From NCBI GenBank assembly GCA_018669945.1, contig JABHTA010000100.1, positions 1 to 33,015 of the forward strand: a stretch of DNA of 33,015 bases, in the 5' to 3' direction. Below are positions 1 through 6,885 of this stretch, one piece after another (position 1 is the first letter of the stretch; every line of letters starts with the position of its first letter). Both the position numbers and the translations under genes were made by a program. Below the pieces are notes generated by a model that worked only from the letters and a program-made list of their open reading frames with translations, was not told where the DNA came from and ran no database searches. The stretch comes from Flavobacteriales bacterium (lineage in GTDB: Bacteria > Bacteroidota > Bacteroidia > Flavobacteriales_G > NORP312).

Positions 1-805
1 TAGATAGCTTAACTTGACATTCTCCTATACATGGATTAGGAAAGACACTTAGGGTTCTACAGCCAGCAGTTTTAATGTGATTACTTTCAAAAGAGACACC
101 AACTATGCTAAAGTACTCATAATTACCATCGTAATCTGTTTGTTTAAGCCTGTAAAAGACATCTCCTTCGAGAGGCTCGTTGTCGTATGTTTCATAGCTT
201 AATTCTTCACTGCTATTACCAGCTCCAGGAATTTCAATAAATTCTCTGAAATTAGAACCTGCATAACTTCGCTCAATAGTGAAAAAATCATTGTTAATCT
301 CTTGTGCAGTGGACCAGTGTATTCTTATAGAGTTTTCTTCGGTTACCTCTGCGTTAAAGTTTAGTAATTCGATAGGCAGAATACCTTGCGTAAAACCAGT
401 TGTGATACTATTAGTGTATGCAGGTCCTATAACATCACCTTCACTACCATCCCATTTCCCAACTCCACCTATAATTATTTTTGAGCCACCATTTCCTCCA
501 GTTAATAAACCGCCTGAATAAATTTGCACCTCGCTAGCCTCATCCATATTTAATTTTTTACCATTAAAGAAGTTGAGAGTTCCATAAACTTCAATTCTAA
601 AATTAGCATAAATACCACAATTGCAGTCCACATCGACTGTATGTAAAACAGATATTACGGCAGTATCGCCATCTGCTGGTGCATTTCCGCCAATCCAAGT
701 TGCAGGGTCGTCCCAAATTCCAGAACCACCGGACTCAATTGTTGCAGAAATACAAATACTGCTCCAAAGAATAAGTGATGTAATTAGTGTGTTTTTTAAT
801 AGCAT
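1..805 (-). CDS. T9SS-exported cell-surface protein, 3' end cut by window edge
   Basis: Not in the ORF track because it has no stop inside the window. I translated it by hand from ATG at 805 down to base 1 with no interruption (268 codons). The N-terminus is a signal peptide (MLLKNTLITSLILWSSICISA). A beta-rich region follows with a block like IWDDPATWIGGNAP, common at the start of Bacteroidota surface proteins. Further on is the LPIELLNFNA linker that precedes a fibronectin-like domain in T9SS cargo. The last visible residues (SVFPNPCIGECQVKLS) match the start of a type A T9SS C-terminal sorting domain, so only some 60-70 residues are probably missing. By inference it is secreted through the outer membrane and anchored or released at the surface. 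The specific function is unknown; no catalytic domain is visible. It lies 59 nt downstream of the DUF4924 gene but has its own candidate promoter. Confidence 0.85.
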   Translation of the reverse strand, partial: MLLKNTLITSLILWSSICISATIESGGSGIWDDPATWIGGNAPADGDTAVISVLHTVDVDCNCGIYANFRIEVYGTLNFFNGKKLNMDEASEVQIYSGGLLTGGNGGSKIIIGGVGKWDGSEGDVIGPAYTNSITTGFTQGILPIELLNFNAEVTEENSIRIHWSTAQEINNDFFTIERSYAGSNFREFIEIPGAGNSSEELSYETYDNEPLEGDVFYRLKQTDYDGNYEYFSIVGVSFESNHIKTAGCRTLSVFPNPCIGECQVKLS

Positions 806-831
806 TCGTCGAAAAATTATTTAATCGACCG

Positions 832-839
832 CGAAATTA
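832..839 (-). promoter_or_regulatory. Candidate -7 element TAATTTCG for the T9SS protein gene
   Basis: On the minus strand TAATTTCG lies 26 nt upstream of the ATG at 805. It matches the Bacteroidota -7 consensus TAnnTTTG except for C in place of the third T of TTTG. No clear -33 TTG was found at the usual distance. Confidence 0.4.
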
Positions 840-864
840 AATAAAATTTATTGAATTAGATATT

Positions 865-1425
865 TTAATTTCTAACCTCATCTGGTAACACAAATTTACC
901 AGCTTTCATCTCATGATACTTGGCAGTAAGAAATGCAATAAGCTTACTAAAACTTTCGATTGCTTTTTCAGTATCTTCAGAAATCTCTTTCTTTTGAATC
1001 TTTAAACTTAGTTTACCAAATAAACCATTAAGACAAACTTCAATTTCACTTATTTTGGCGGTGCCCGACTTTGCCAACAAAGCATCAATATTTGGAAGTG
1101 CTTGACCGTAAAGTATTAAATACTTTTCATCTTTAAAAAGATTCACGAGCATGTTGTGCAACATTACTAATTCACTAATTATTTCTTTTAGGGAATTCAA
1201 ATGACCTGTTTTTTTGATGCCTTGAAGCTTCATTTCAGCGATTAATTGCTTGTACCAATTGAATATTTCCAATTGTTTTGCGCTAGAAACGCCATAATTA
1301 CTTATTACAGCTTCTTCTAGTTCATAAATATTAAAGTTACAGGAGCGAATTAGAGCTTCAATTTGCCACATATACAAAATGTATTCGGCAATGTTGGTTT
1401 CTTTTTTGTTATTAGCAATTAACAT
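865..1425 (-). CDS. DUF4924 family protein
   Basis: A 186-residue all-helical cytosolic protein with no signal peptide. The N-terminal block (NIAEYILYMWQIEALIR) is the signature I associate with the Bacteroidota-restricted DUF4924 family. The length fits the family and the start is a clear ATG. The molecular function is unknown. The gene begins 2 nt after the stop codon of the OmpH-like gene, so the two are almost certainly co-transcribed from the OmpH promoter. No catalytic motif is visible. Family assignment is from memory of the conserved N-terminus. Confidence 0.75.
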   Translation of the reverse strand: MLIANNKKETNIAEYILYMWQIEALIRSCNFNIYELEEAVISNYGVSSAKQLEIFNWYKQLIAEMKLQGIKKTGHLNSLKEIISELVMLHNMLVNLFKDEKYLILYGQALPNIDALLAKSGTAKISEIEVCLNGLFGKLSLKIQKKEISEDTEKAIESFSKLIAFLTAKYHEMKAGKFVLPDEVRN

Positions 1426-1427
1426 TG

Positions 1428-2069
1428 TTATTCTACTTTAGCATTATCTGCTTGATATTTTGCATTAAGACTGTTAACTAAATCTGTTGTTATATCAAGG
1501 CTATCTGGAGCATATAATAAATCACTTAACGCACTGTATGCTAGAATAACTTGGTATCCATTGTCAACACTGTATTGTTTTAGAATTATAGTTAATTCAT
1601 CTCTAATCTTAAGCCCCATCGCTTGCTGCTCGTCATAAAAGTTCTTTTCTATACGCTGTTGTTCTTCCATTAGCTGTTCTTGGCGAGATTGCAAATCGAT
1701 TTGGGTTTGTTGCAGTTTTGCCTGGTTTAAAATCATTTGTGGTTCTGTCATTTGCGAAGCCTCCATTTGAAATTGGTATGCATCTTCTTCTAATTTTTGC
1801 CCTTTGCTAACTAGGTAGCTTTCTTTTGCTCTTTTAGTTTCGGCAAGTTGATTTTGAAGCTCAATAATTAGTTCATATTTCTCCCACAAAGTATCAGAAT
1901 TGACATAAACAATTGAGTTTGTGGATTTTTCGACAGGAGCAACTTGGTCGATGGAATTTTTGTCGTTATTCAGAGATTCATTTGTTTTTCCTTCAGAAAA
2001 ATGGAGGTAGAATAAAATAGCAACGGCAATGCTAAGAAAAAGGTTGAAAATTAAAGAAACTTGTTTCAT
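1428..2069 (-). CDS. OmpH/Skp-like periplasmic chaperone family protein
   Basis: A 213-residue protein with an N-terminal hydrophobic segment (about residues 5-22) that acts as signal peptide or anchor. A short linker is followed by VYVNSDTLWEKYELI, the usual entry into an OmpH/Skp domain. A long Gln/Glu-rich coiled coil covers about residues 75-155, and the C-terminal block (LLYAPDSLDITTDLVNSLN) is characteristic of Bacteroidota OmpH proteins. Skp-type proteins form trimers that hold unfolded outer-membrane proteins in the periplasm; that role here is inferred from family. This copy keeps a strongly hydrophobic N-terminus and may be membrane tethered. It is first in a two-gene unit with the DUF4924 gene. 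Confidence 0.85.
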   Translation of the reverse strand: MKQVSLIFNLFLSIAVAILFYLHFSEGKTNESLNNDKNSIDQVAPVEKSTNSIVYVNSDTLWEKYELIIELQNQLAETKRAKESYLVSKGQKLEEDAYQFQMEASQMTEPQMILNQAKLQQTQIDLQSRQEQLMEEQQRIEKNFYDEQQAMGLKIRDELTIILKQYSVDNGYQVILAYSALSDLLYAPDSLDITTDLVNSLNAKYQADNAKVE

Positions 2070-2089
2070 AAAAGATCAATTTAAGGGTG

Positions 2090-2097
2090 CAAAGATA
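2090..2097 (-). promoter_or_regulatory. Candidate -7 element TATCTTTG for the ompH-DUF4924 unit
   Basis: Minus-strand TATCTTTG is an exact TAnnTTTG match 20 nt upstream of the ompH-like ATG at 2069. No convincing -33 TTG was seen. Confidence 0.55.
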
Positions 2098-2153
2098 ACC
2101 TTACTTGCGAATAAGTATTGACCTATTAAGTAGAAATTATTGATAATTGAAAA

Positions 2154-2555
2154 TTATGCTAAAACAGCATCTTCTTGGGGCGCGCAAATGTAAAAACTAA
2201 ATGGAATTTTAACCATAACTGCAAAGTCTTGACCTACTTCAAACATGTCATCTTCATTTTCTGAACAGCACCAGACAACAGATACTGAAACTTTATTTGC
2301 TTTGTTAATTTCTTCTAATTTATACAACAAGAATAAGAGTCTTTTTGATGATGCGATATTAAAGCATTCCATATCAATAGTGAACTCAATGTCATTTGGA
2401 TTTTCAGCGTATTCATCCATCCAAGACAGTAATTCTCGATAGAAGAATTCTGCGTCATCCATCATCGATCGTCCAGCTATTTTAAATAAACCATTCTCTG
2501 GATCGAAAACTACTGTGGGGTAAATATCGTTGCCTAATATATTTATTGCATCCAT
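2154..2555 (-). CDS. siaC: SiaC-family regulatory phosphoprotein (DUF1987)
   Basis: A 133-residue soluble protein matching the SiaC/DUF1987 family along its length: VVFDPENGLFKIAGRS near the N-terminus, a helix around FFYRELLSWMDEY, the block DMECFNIASSKRLLFLLYKL, and ENEDDMFEVGQDF before the C-terminal strand. In Pseudomonas, SiaC is reversibly phosphorylated by the SiaB kinase and SiaA phosphatase and controls a diguanylate cyclase. That pathway is established there but not shown here, and no SiaB, SiaA or cyclase gene is in the window. The usual phospho-acceptor block, often FNTSSSK in the family, reads FNIASSK here (residues 65-71), so the canonical Thr position seems to be Ile67. The gene stands 179 nt downstream of a LytTR response regulator and is probably transcribed separately. 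Confidence 0.85.
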   Translation of the reverse strand: MDAINILGNDIYPTVVFDPENGLFKIAGRSMMDDAEFFYRELLSWMDEYAENPNDIEFTIDMECFNIASSKRLLFLLYKLEEINKANKVSVSVVWCCSENEDDMFEVGQDFAVMVKIPFSFYICAPQEDAVLA

Positions 2556-2734
2556 TGCTAAAGTAAAGATGTAAAGAATTCTTGGAAATTAAAACATAAT
2601 TTCTACCAATGAATAAAACTTATCGATTAATCATAAGTGGAAATGGATTAATGTTTATCTTGTATTATTGGGGAATTAATTGATTATAATTAAGGATAAT
2701 TGATCGAAAATCAGGTGATATCGCTTAAAGGAAG

Positions 2735-3463
2735 TTATAGACTCATTATGTCTTTTAATTTGGCAGCTTGCCTTCTTGAGATTTCAATTGTTTCTTCTCC
2801 GTTAACAGTAACTAAAAGCCCTCCGTTAAACCAAGTTTCTGATTTTTGAATCCACTTAAGATTAATAATGTGTTTCCTATTGGCTCTAAAGAAGGTTTTA
2901 GAATCTAATTTTTTTTCAAGATTATTGAGCGATTTTAAAATCATTGGTCGGTTAGAATCGAAATGAACTTTAACATAATTACCTACCGATTCGAAATACC
3001 GGACTTCTTTTAGGGTAATAAACCAACACTTTTCTCCATCTTTAACAAAAACTTGGTCATTTTCGGTAAGTATTCCATCGCTCGAAATACTTGGTTCATC
3101 TATATCAATTTTTTCAGAAACTTTATCAATAGAATCTCTAAGGCGATCATCTTCAATTGGTTTTAGTAAATAGTCCAAGGCATTTACTTCGAATGCTTTT
3201 ATAGCATATTCATCATATGCAGTGGTAAAGATTACATCAGGAACGTAGTCGAGCTCCTCTAATAAATCGAAACCAGTTTTACCGGGCATCTGAATATCAA
3301 GAAAAATAAGATTTGGTCGTTTTTCATGAATCTTGATAAGAGCTTCGTCTGCATTTGCAGCTTCATCAATAATTTCAATTTTTTTGTGCTGAGCGAGAAG
3401 AGAAGTCAGTTCTTTTCTAGCTAATCTTTCATCATCAATTATTATCGCTGTAATACTCATCAT
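2735..3463 (-). CDS. LytTR-family two-component response regulator
   Basis: A 242-residue regulator. The N-terminal receiver domain (about 4-120) has the acidic pair in IIIDDE, the phospho-acceptor Asp56 in FLDIQMPG, the switch Thr in FTTAYDEYAI and Lys101 in LLKP. The C-terminal LytTR DNA-binding domain spans about 138-240 (VFVKDGEKCWF, FFRANRKHIINL). Such proteins bind direct repeats upstream of target genes; the targets here are not evident. The start is either ATG at 3463 or the adjacent in-frame ATG at 3460. The gene overlaps the kinase gene by 29 nt, so the pair is translationally coupled and surely cognate. Confidence 0.95.
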   Translation of the reverse strand: MMSITAIIIDDERLARKELTSLLAQHKKIEIIDEAANADEALIKIHEKRPNLIFLDIQMPGKTGFDLLEELDYVPDVIFTTAYDEYAIKAFEVNALDYLLKPIEDDRLRDSIDKVSEKIDIDEPSISSDGILTENDQVFVKDGEKCWFITLKEVRYFESVGNYVKVHFDSNRPMILKSLNNLEKKLDSKTFFRANRKHIINLKWIQKSETWFNGGLLVTVNGEETIEISRRQAAKLKDIMSL

Positions 3464-4499
3464 TTTTGGTTTGTGGGATTGTTAAGTTGGAAACAACTTT
3501 GTTATTTTTATTATAAATTTCGAAAACACCTTTGGCTCCGTAGAGCAGTTCCAGTCTTTTAACCGTCCCGCTTAATCCAAATCCTGCAGAATTTGATTGA
3601 GGAGAATCTGGTGGTTGATATGTTCCGCTATTTAAGATTTCAATATATAAGTTGCTATAATCACAACTTGTTTTAATCGCAACTATTCCACCTTCAGGTA
3701 GTTGAGAAATACCATGTTTAATTGAATTCTCCACTAATGTCTGCAACATCATTGGCGGAATCAAAAGTTTAGAAGTATTTGGCGCTATATTATAAATAAT
3801 GTTTAGTCTTTCTTCGAATCGTGAATGTTCCAAATCTAAGTAGTCTTTAACGAGATCTAGTTCTTCTTCAAGGGTAATAAACTTTTTCTTTTCCGTTAAA
3901 AGAGTGCTTCTCAATATTTTTGAAAGTTTTGTAATATTTTTTTTCGATTTTTTAGGATTATCATCTACTAATGCTCTTATTGTATTCATTGAGTTGAATA
4001 TAAAGTGGGGGTTTAATTGAGCTCTCAGTCGATTTAATTCAATCTCATTCTTAGAAGCTTCCCATTGTAAATTTTTTATTTCTTCCTTTCTATAATTCTG
4101 AAAAAAATGAAACGAAAAGTAGAACAACGTCCACATTAAAAATAAAAAGAACCAACTAATTGTTTCTGAAAAAAACTTATTTCCACCAAAGACGACTGGG
4201 TCGCTTGTAATAATGAATTGACTCAAGTAATAAAGAAATTCAAGTGCGACACCGAAAATCACAATGGTAGGAAGCACCCTTGGTATTAGTTTTATTATGC
4301 CTAAATCGAGCCATCCTTGATTCACATATAGGTATCTAAGTAGCTGTGAAAGGCTAATTCCTGTCGCCCAAACGGCAAACATTGTAAGAAAGAAATCAGT
4401 ATTCAGTTCTTTTGCACCGATATTTAAAATTATAGTTAGTACAATATATGTTGTCCAGCCGAAGACCTGTGCTATCCAATATAAAAATTTCGTATTCAA
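3435..4499 (-). CDS. LytS/YehU-type sensor histidine kinase, TTG start
   Basis: A 354-residue membrane kinase. Four hydrophobic helices cover about residues 6-28, 35-57, 72-95 and 112-133, with no large sensory domain, so the signal is probably sensed in or near the membrane. A His_kinase domain follows with the phospho-accepting His165 in LNPHFIFNSMN, and an N-box with Asn258 in LVENSIKHG sits in a HATPase_c domain. A glycine-rich GFGLSGTVKRL block closes the ATP site. This order is typical of LytTR-partner kinases in Bacteroidota. The start codon appears to be TTG at 4497-4499: no in-frame ATG precedes the first helix, and a TAACTTTG promoter element lies just upstream. It overlaps the response regulator gene by 29 nt. 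Confidence 0.93.
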   Translation of the reverse strand: MNTKFLYWIAQVFGWTTYIVLTIILNIGAKELNTDFFLTMFAVWATGISLSQLLRYLYVNQGWLDLGIIKLIPRVLPTIVIFGVALEFLYYLSQFIITSDPVVFGGNKFFSETISWFFLFLMWTLFYFSFHFFQNYRKEEIKNLQWEASKNEIELNRLRAQLNPHFIFNSMNTIRALVDDNPKKSKKNITKLSKILRSTLLTEKKKFITLEEELDLVKDYLDLEHSRFEERLNIIYNIAPNTSKLLIPPMMLQTLVENSIKHGISQLPEGGIVAIKTSCDYSNLYIEILNSGTYQPPDSPQSNSAGFGLSGTVKRLELLYGAKGVFEIYNKNNKVVSNLTIPQTKNDEYYSDNN

Positions 4500-4513
4500 A
4501 TAACGTGTTTTTT

Positions 4514-4521
4514 CAAAGTTA
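4514..4521 (-). promoter_or_regulatory. Candidate -7 element TAACTTTG for the two-component operon
   Basis: Minus-strand TAACTTTG fits TAnnTTTG exactly and ends 14 nt before the TTG start of the kinase gene. This supports the TTG start and gives a short 5' leader. No clear -33 TTG. Confidence 0.5.
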
Positions 4522-4583
4522 AACGTTTAAACTGATATTTATAGGGCTAAAATATTTATTAGGGTTATAATACTGATAGACGG

Positions 4584-4619
4584 TTGTTGAGCAAAGAGAA
4601 AGTATATTTGATATCTTTG
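4584..4619 (+). promoter_or_regulatory. Candidate promoter, TTG-N22-TATCTTTG
   Basis: TATCTTTG (4612-4619) is an exact TAnnTTTG match with TTG triplets at 4584-4586 and 4587-4589 upstream. A second overlapping match, TATATTTG, lies at 4603-4610. It faces right, toward a short ORF and a hairpin terminator, and beyond them the MbnP-like lipoprotein gene. Confidence 0.5.
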
Positions 4620-4634
4620 ACAATTGAAATATAA

Positions 4635-4842
4635 ATGAAATATCTTTTTAATTTACTCTATGCAGTTGCAATACCGAAACCAATTTCAGCGTTAGAAGAT
4701 TATTCTATATGCCACAGCTACAATGAACAGTTTTATTTGTAAATTAAAAGGAAACCAGAGATATAATGTAACAGAGATATCATTTAGCAGAGGAGTTAAA
4801 AAAGCTGATGGAGAAACTGACCAAGAATTTCTAAAAATTTAA
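4635..4842 (+). other. Possible small transcript with two short overlapping ORFs, or gene remnant
   Basis: The 400-base gap between the kinase and lipoprotein genes holds two overlapping short ORFs: 4635-4742 (35 codons plus stop, starting MKYLFNLLYAV) and 4723-4842 (39 codons plus stop, ending DGETDQEFLKI). I recognise neither. They sit in different frames and the second starts inside the first, as would be seen in a frameshifted gene remnant. However, a good promoter lies 15 nt before the first and a stem-loop with T-run follows directly after the second, so a roughly 250-nt RNA (sRNA or small-protein mRNA) is equally possible. Confidence 0.3.
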
Positions 4843-4845
4843 GTT

Positions 4846-4875
4846 AGGCGAAATCTAATTGGTTTCGTCCTTTTC
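4846..4875 (+). terminator. Rho-independent-like terminator
   Basis: A stem of AGG-CGAAATC pairs with GGTTTCG-(T)-CCT, ten pairs with one bulged T and one G-T wobble. The loop is TAATT and a short T-run follows. It lies between the small ORFs and the lipoprotein gene, so it would end or attenuate the upstream transcript. Confidence 0.5.
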
Positions 4876-4899
4876 AATTAAAAACAAAATACAATTAAA

Positions 4900-5739
4900 A
4901 TGAAAACAATTAAAATAACTATATTATCAATTTTAGCTTTAAGTATTTTAATTTGTACATCCTGTAAAAGAAAAGGATGCACAAATGAACTTGCTACTAA
5001 CTATGAATCTAAGGCAAAAAAAGACGATGGCACCTGCGAGTATAGTGATGCAGGTGTTATAGTAACATTAGATCACAAAGTAGGCGCTGATGATTTGGTT
5101 TTCACCAATAAATTTTATTACAGTGCAGCAGGGCATGAATACTCTATAGAAACTATTAAATATGTTCTTTCTCGGGTAACAGTAAATAGCTCAGTTGGTG
5201 ATGTTGAAGTGTTTAGAAACATTTATGTAGATGCGGAAGATGAGAATACATTGACGCAAACAAGCACTGTTGAGGTACCCGCTGGTGACTATACTGGCAT
5301 TACATTTACATTTGGTTTAAACGAATCAGACAACATAGCTTCTGTTTTTACATCCTCTCCAGAAACCAATATGGTATGGCCAGACGCTATGGGAGGAGGG
5401 TATCATTTTATGAAGCTAGAAGGATTTTACGATTCTCTAAATACCAACTCAACGTTGCAAGCTTATAATACGCATATAGGTAGCATTGATGGAATGGGAA
5501 TGGCGCAAGAAAATAGCTGGGAAATTACGCTTAACGAGTCATTTACCGTTGCTGGTGCGCACCATGTAGAATTTCATATTGAAATGGACATTCAAGAATG
5601 GTTCGAAACGCCAAACACGTATGATTTCTCATCATGGAACAATGGAACTATGATGGAAATGGTGGCTCAAACGCAGCTTAAAGAAAACGGACAAGCAGGT
5701 GTGTTTATACTTGAAGAAGTTGCCATGCGCCAAGATTAG
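4900..5739 (+). CDS. MbnP-like lipoprotein, possible copper-binding
   Basis: A 279-residue lipoprotein with a lysine-containing signal peptide, a hydrophobic core and a lipobox ending at Cys22 (LICTSC). After the lipidation site comes GCTNELATNYESKAKKDDGTC, a variant of the GCTDPxATNYNPxAxxDDGSC motif widespread at Bacteroidota lipoprotein and surface-protein N-termini. The rest matches the MbnP family: a beta-sandwich start (VIVTLDHKVGADDL), NIYVDAEDENTL, then GGGYHFMKLEG, which corresponds to the family core. MbnP proteins are periplasmic partners of MbnH di-haem enzymes in methanotrophs and have been linked to copper. No MbnH or copper transporter gene is adjacent here, so the function is inferred from family only. 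The single-gene unit is followed by 233 nt without a gene. Confidence 0.75.
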   Translation: MKTIKITILSILALSILICTSCKRKGCTNELATNYESKAKKDDGTCEYSDAGVIVTLDHKVGADDLVFTNKFYYSAAGHEYSIETIKYVLSRVTVNSSVGDVEVFRNIYVDAEDENTLTQTSTVEVPAGDYTGITFTFGLNESDNIASVFTSSPETNMVWPDAMGGGYHFMKLEGFYDSLNTNSTLQAYNTHIGSIDGMGMAQENSWEITLNESFTVAGAHHVEFHIEMDIQEWFETPNTYDFSSWNNGTMMEMVAQTQLKENGQAGVFILEEVAMRQD

Positions 5740-5937
5740 TCTGCAAATCAATTTGGCATTTAAAAAAAGCTCGCAATTTAGATGTATTTTTTAGGTAAAT
5801 CCAGATACTTCAAGTCTAGCAGGCTCTTATTTATGAACCCTATTTAAGTAGAAACCTTTCTTTTGTTAAAGAACATTTAGGTATGTTTAAAGCAGCAATT
5901 AATGTTTAGTGATTCCGATTTCTAACTTTTTGTTTTT

Positions 5938-5945
5938 TAATTTCG
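5938..5945 (+). promoter_or_regulatory. Candidate -7 element TAATTTCG for the aminotransferase-sulfotransferase pair
   Basis: TAATTTCG lies 27 nt before the ATG at 5973. It is the TTCG variant of the Bacteroidota -7 element also seen at 832 (minus), 13455 and 19185. No clear -33 TTG. Confidence 0.4.
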
Positions 5946-5972
5946 GAGCTTAACTAAAAATCGAATTAGATC

Positions 5973-6884
5973 ATGGTACATGGAACCCATAATTCAGAAA
6001 TTGATCCAAGAAATAAGGATGTTAAAATTTTTATCAATGGAGAATTTTTTCATCGAGATGATGCCAAAATATCTGTTTTTGACAGCGGTTATTTAATTGG
6101 TGATGGGGTTTGGGAAGGTATGAGACTGCACAATGATGTTGTAGTTTTTATCGACCTTCATTTAAATAGGTTATGGCATTCAGCGAAAGCAATTGGAATG
6201 AACCTGATTTTTACTAAGGAGGATTTAGTAAATGACATTCAAAAAACTCTTGCTGTAAATGATATGCACAACAATATTCATTTGCGAGTCATGGTGACAA
6301 GGGGCATTAAGAAAACACCGACTCAAGATCCAAGATTTACCATTTCTGGACCCAACCTTGTTATTATTACGGAACATAAAAAAGCATCTATTGAGAGCAA
6401 AGAGCATGGTGTAACTTTGTTTACAAGTACAATAAGAAGGGGATCTCCCGATTCTTTAGACCCAAGGCTAAATTGCCATAGTAAATTGCATGAGGTTCAG
6501 GCCTTGATGCAAGCAATTGAAGCTGGTGCAGATGAGGCATTGATGTTAGATGTCAACGGATTTGTCGCCACTTGCAATGCCACTAATTTTTTTATGGTTA
6601 AGGATAGTGAAGTTTGGACTTCAACAGGAGAGTATTGCATGAATGGCATTACAAGAGGGAACGTAATTAGCGTATGTAATAACAATGGCATTAGCTGTAA
6701 ACAAAAAAACTTCTCCCTTTTTGATGTTTATGGAGCTGATGAAGCATTTGTGACGGGAACATTTGGAGGTGTTACACCGGTCACAAAAATTGATGGAAAA
6801 ACAATTGGCGATGGTAAGTTTGGCAAGTTGTCGAGAAAGGTGAGTAACTTATATGAGCAATTAATTCAAAGTGAAACCAGCTAG
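5973..6884 (+). CDS. Class IV aminotransferase-family (branched-chain aminotransferase-like) protein
   Basis: A 303-residue soluble protein of the fold-type IV PLP family (D-alanine aminotransferase, IlvE, PabC). It carries ISVFDSGYLIGDGVWEGMR near residue 35, LHLNRLWHSAKAIG, the arginine-rich LRVMVTRG, AGADEALMLD, NATNFFMVK and NGITRGNVI. Length fits the family. Two canonical positions look altered. The catalytic Lys normally stands about 21-22 residues before the DEA motif, but the region reads DPRLNCHSKL with Arg165 or Asn167 near that point and the only Lys at 171. The Glu that usually contacts the PLP ring nitrogen, in a VSEG-like motif, is Thr200 (FVATCNATN). Whether it is an active transaminase is therefore uncertain. 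The gene is followed one base after its stop by a sulfotransferase-like gene. The same two domains occur as one protein in plants (branched-chain aminotransferase-like proteins, as I recall). Confidence 0.85.
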   Translation: MVHGTHNSEIDPRNKDVKIFINGEFFHRDDAKISVFDSGYLIGDGVWEGMRLHNDVVVFIDLHLNRLWHSAKAIGMNLIFTKEDLVNDIQKTLAVNDMHNNIHLRVMVTRGIKKTPTQDPRFTISGPNLVIITEHKKASIESKEHGVTLFTSTIRRGSPDSLDPRLNCHSKLHEVQALMQAIEAGADEALMLDVNGFVATCNATNFFMVKDSEVWTSTGEYCMNGITRGNVISVCNNNGISCKQKNFSLFDVYGADEAFVTGTFGGVTPVTKIDGKTIGDGKFGKLSRKVSNLYEQLIQSETS

Positions 6885-6885
6885 T

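Noticed and set aside
279-824. Plus-strand ORFs 279-521 and 621-824
   Set aside because: Shadows of the minus-strand T9SS protein, which has a signal peptide and family linker motifs through the same bases.
2609-2683. Small plus-strand ORF, 24 residues, hydrophobic (MNKTYRLIISGNGLMFILYYWGIN)
   Set aside because: No clear promoter, no terminator and too short to separate from chance without conservation data.
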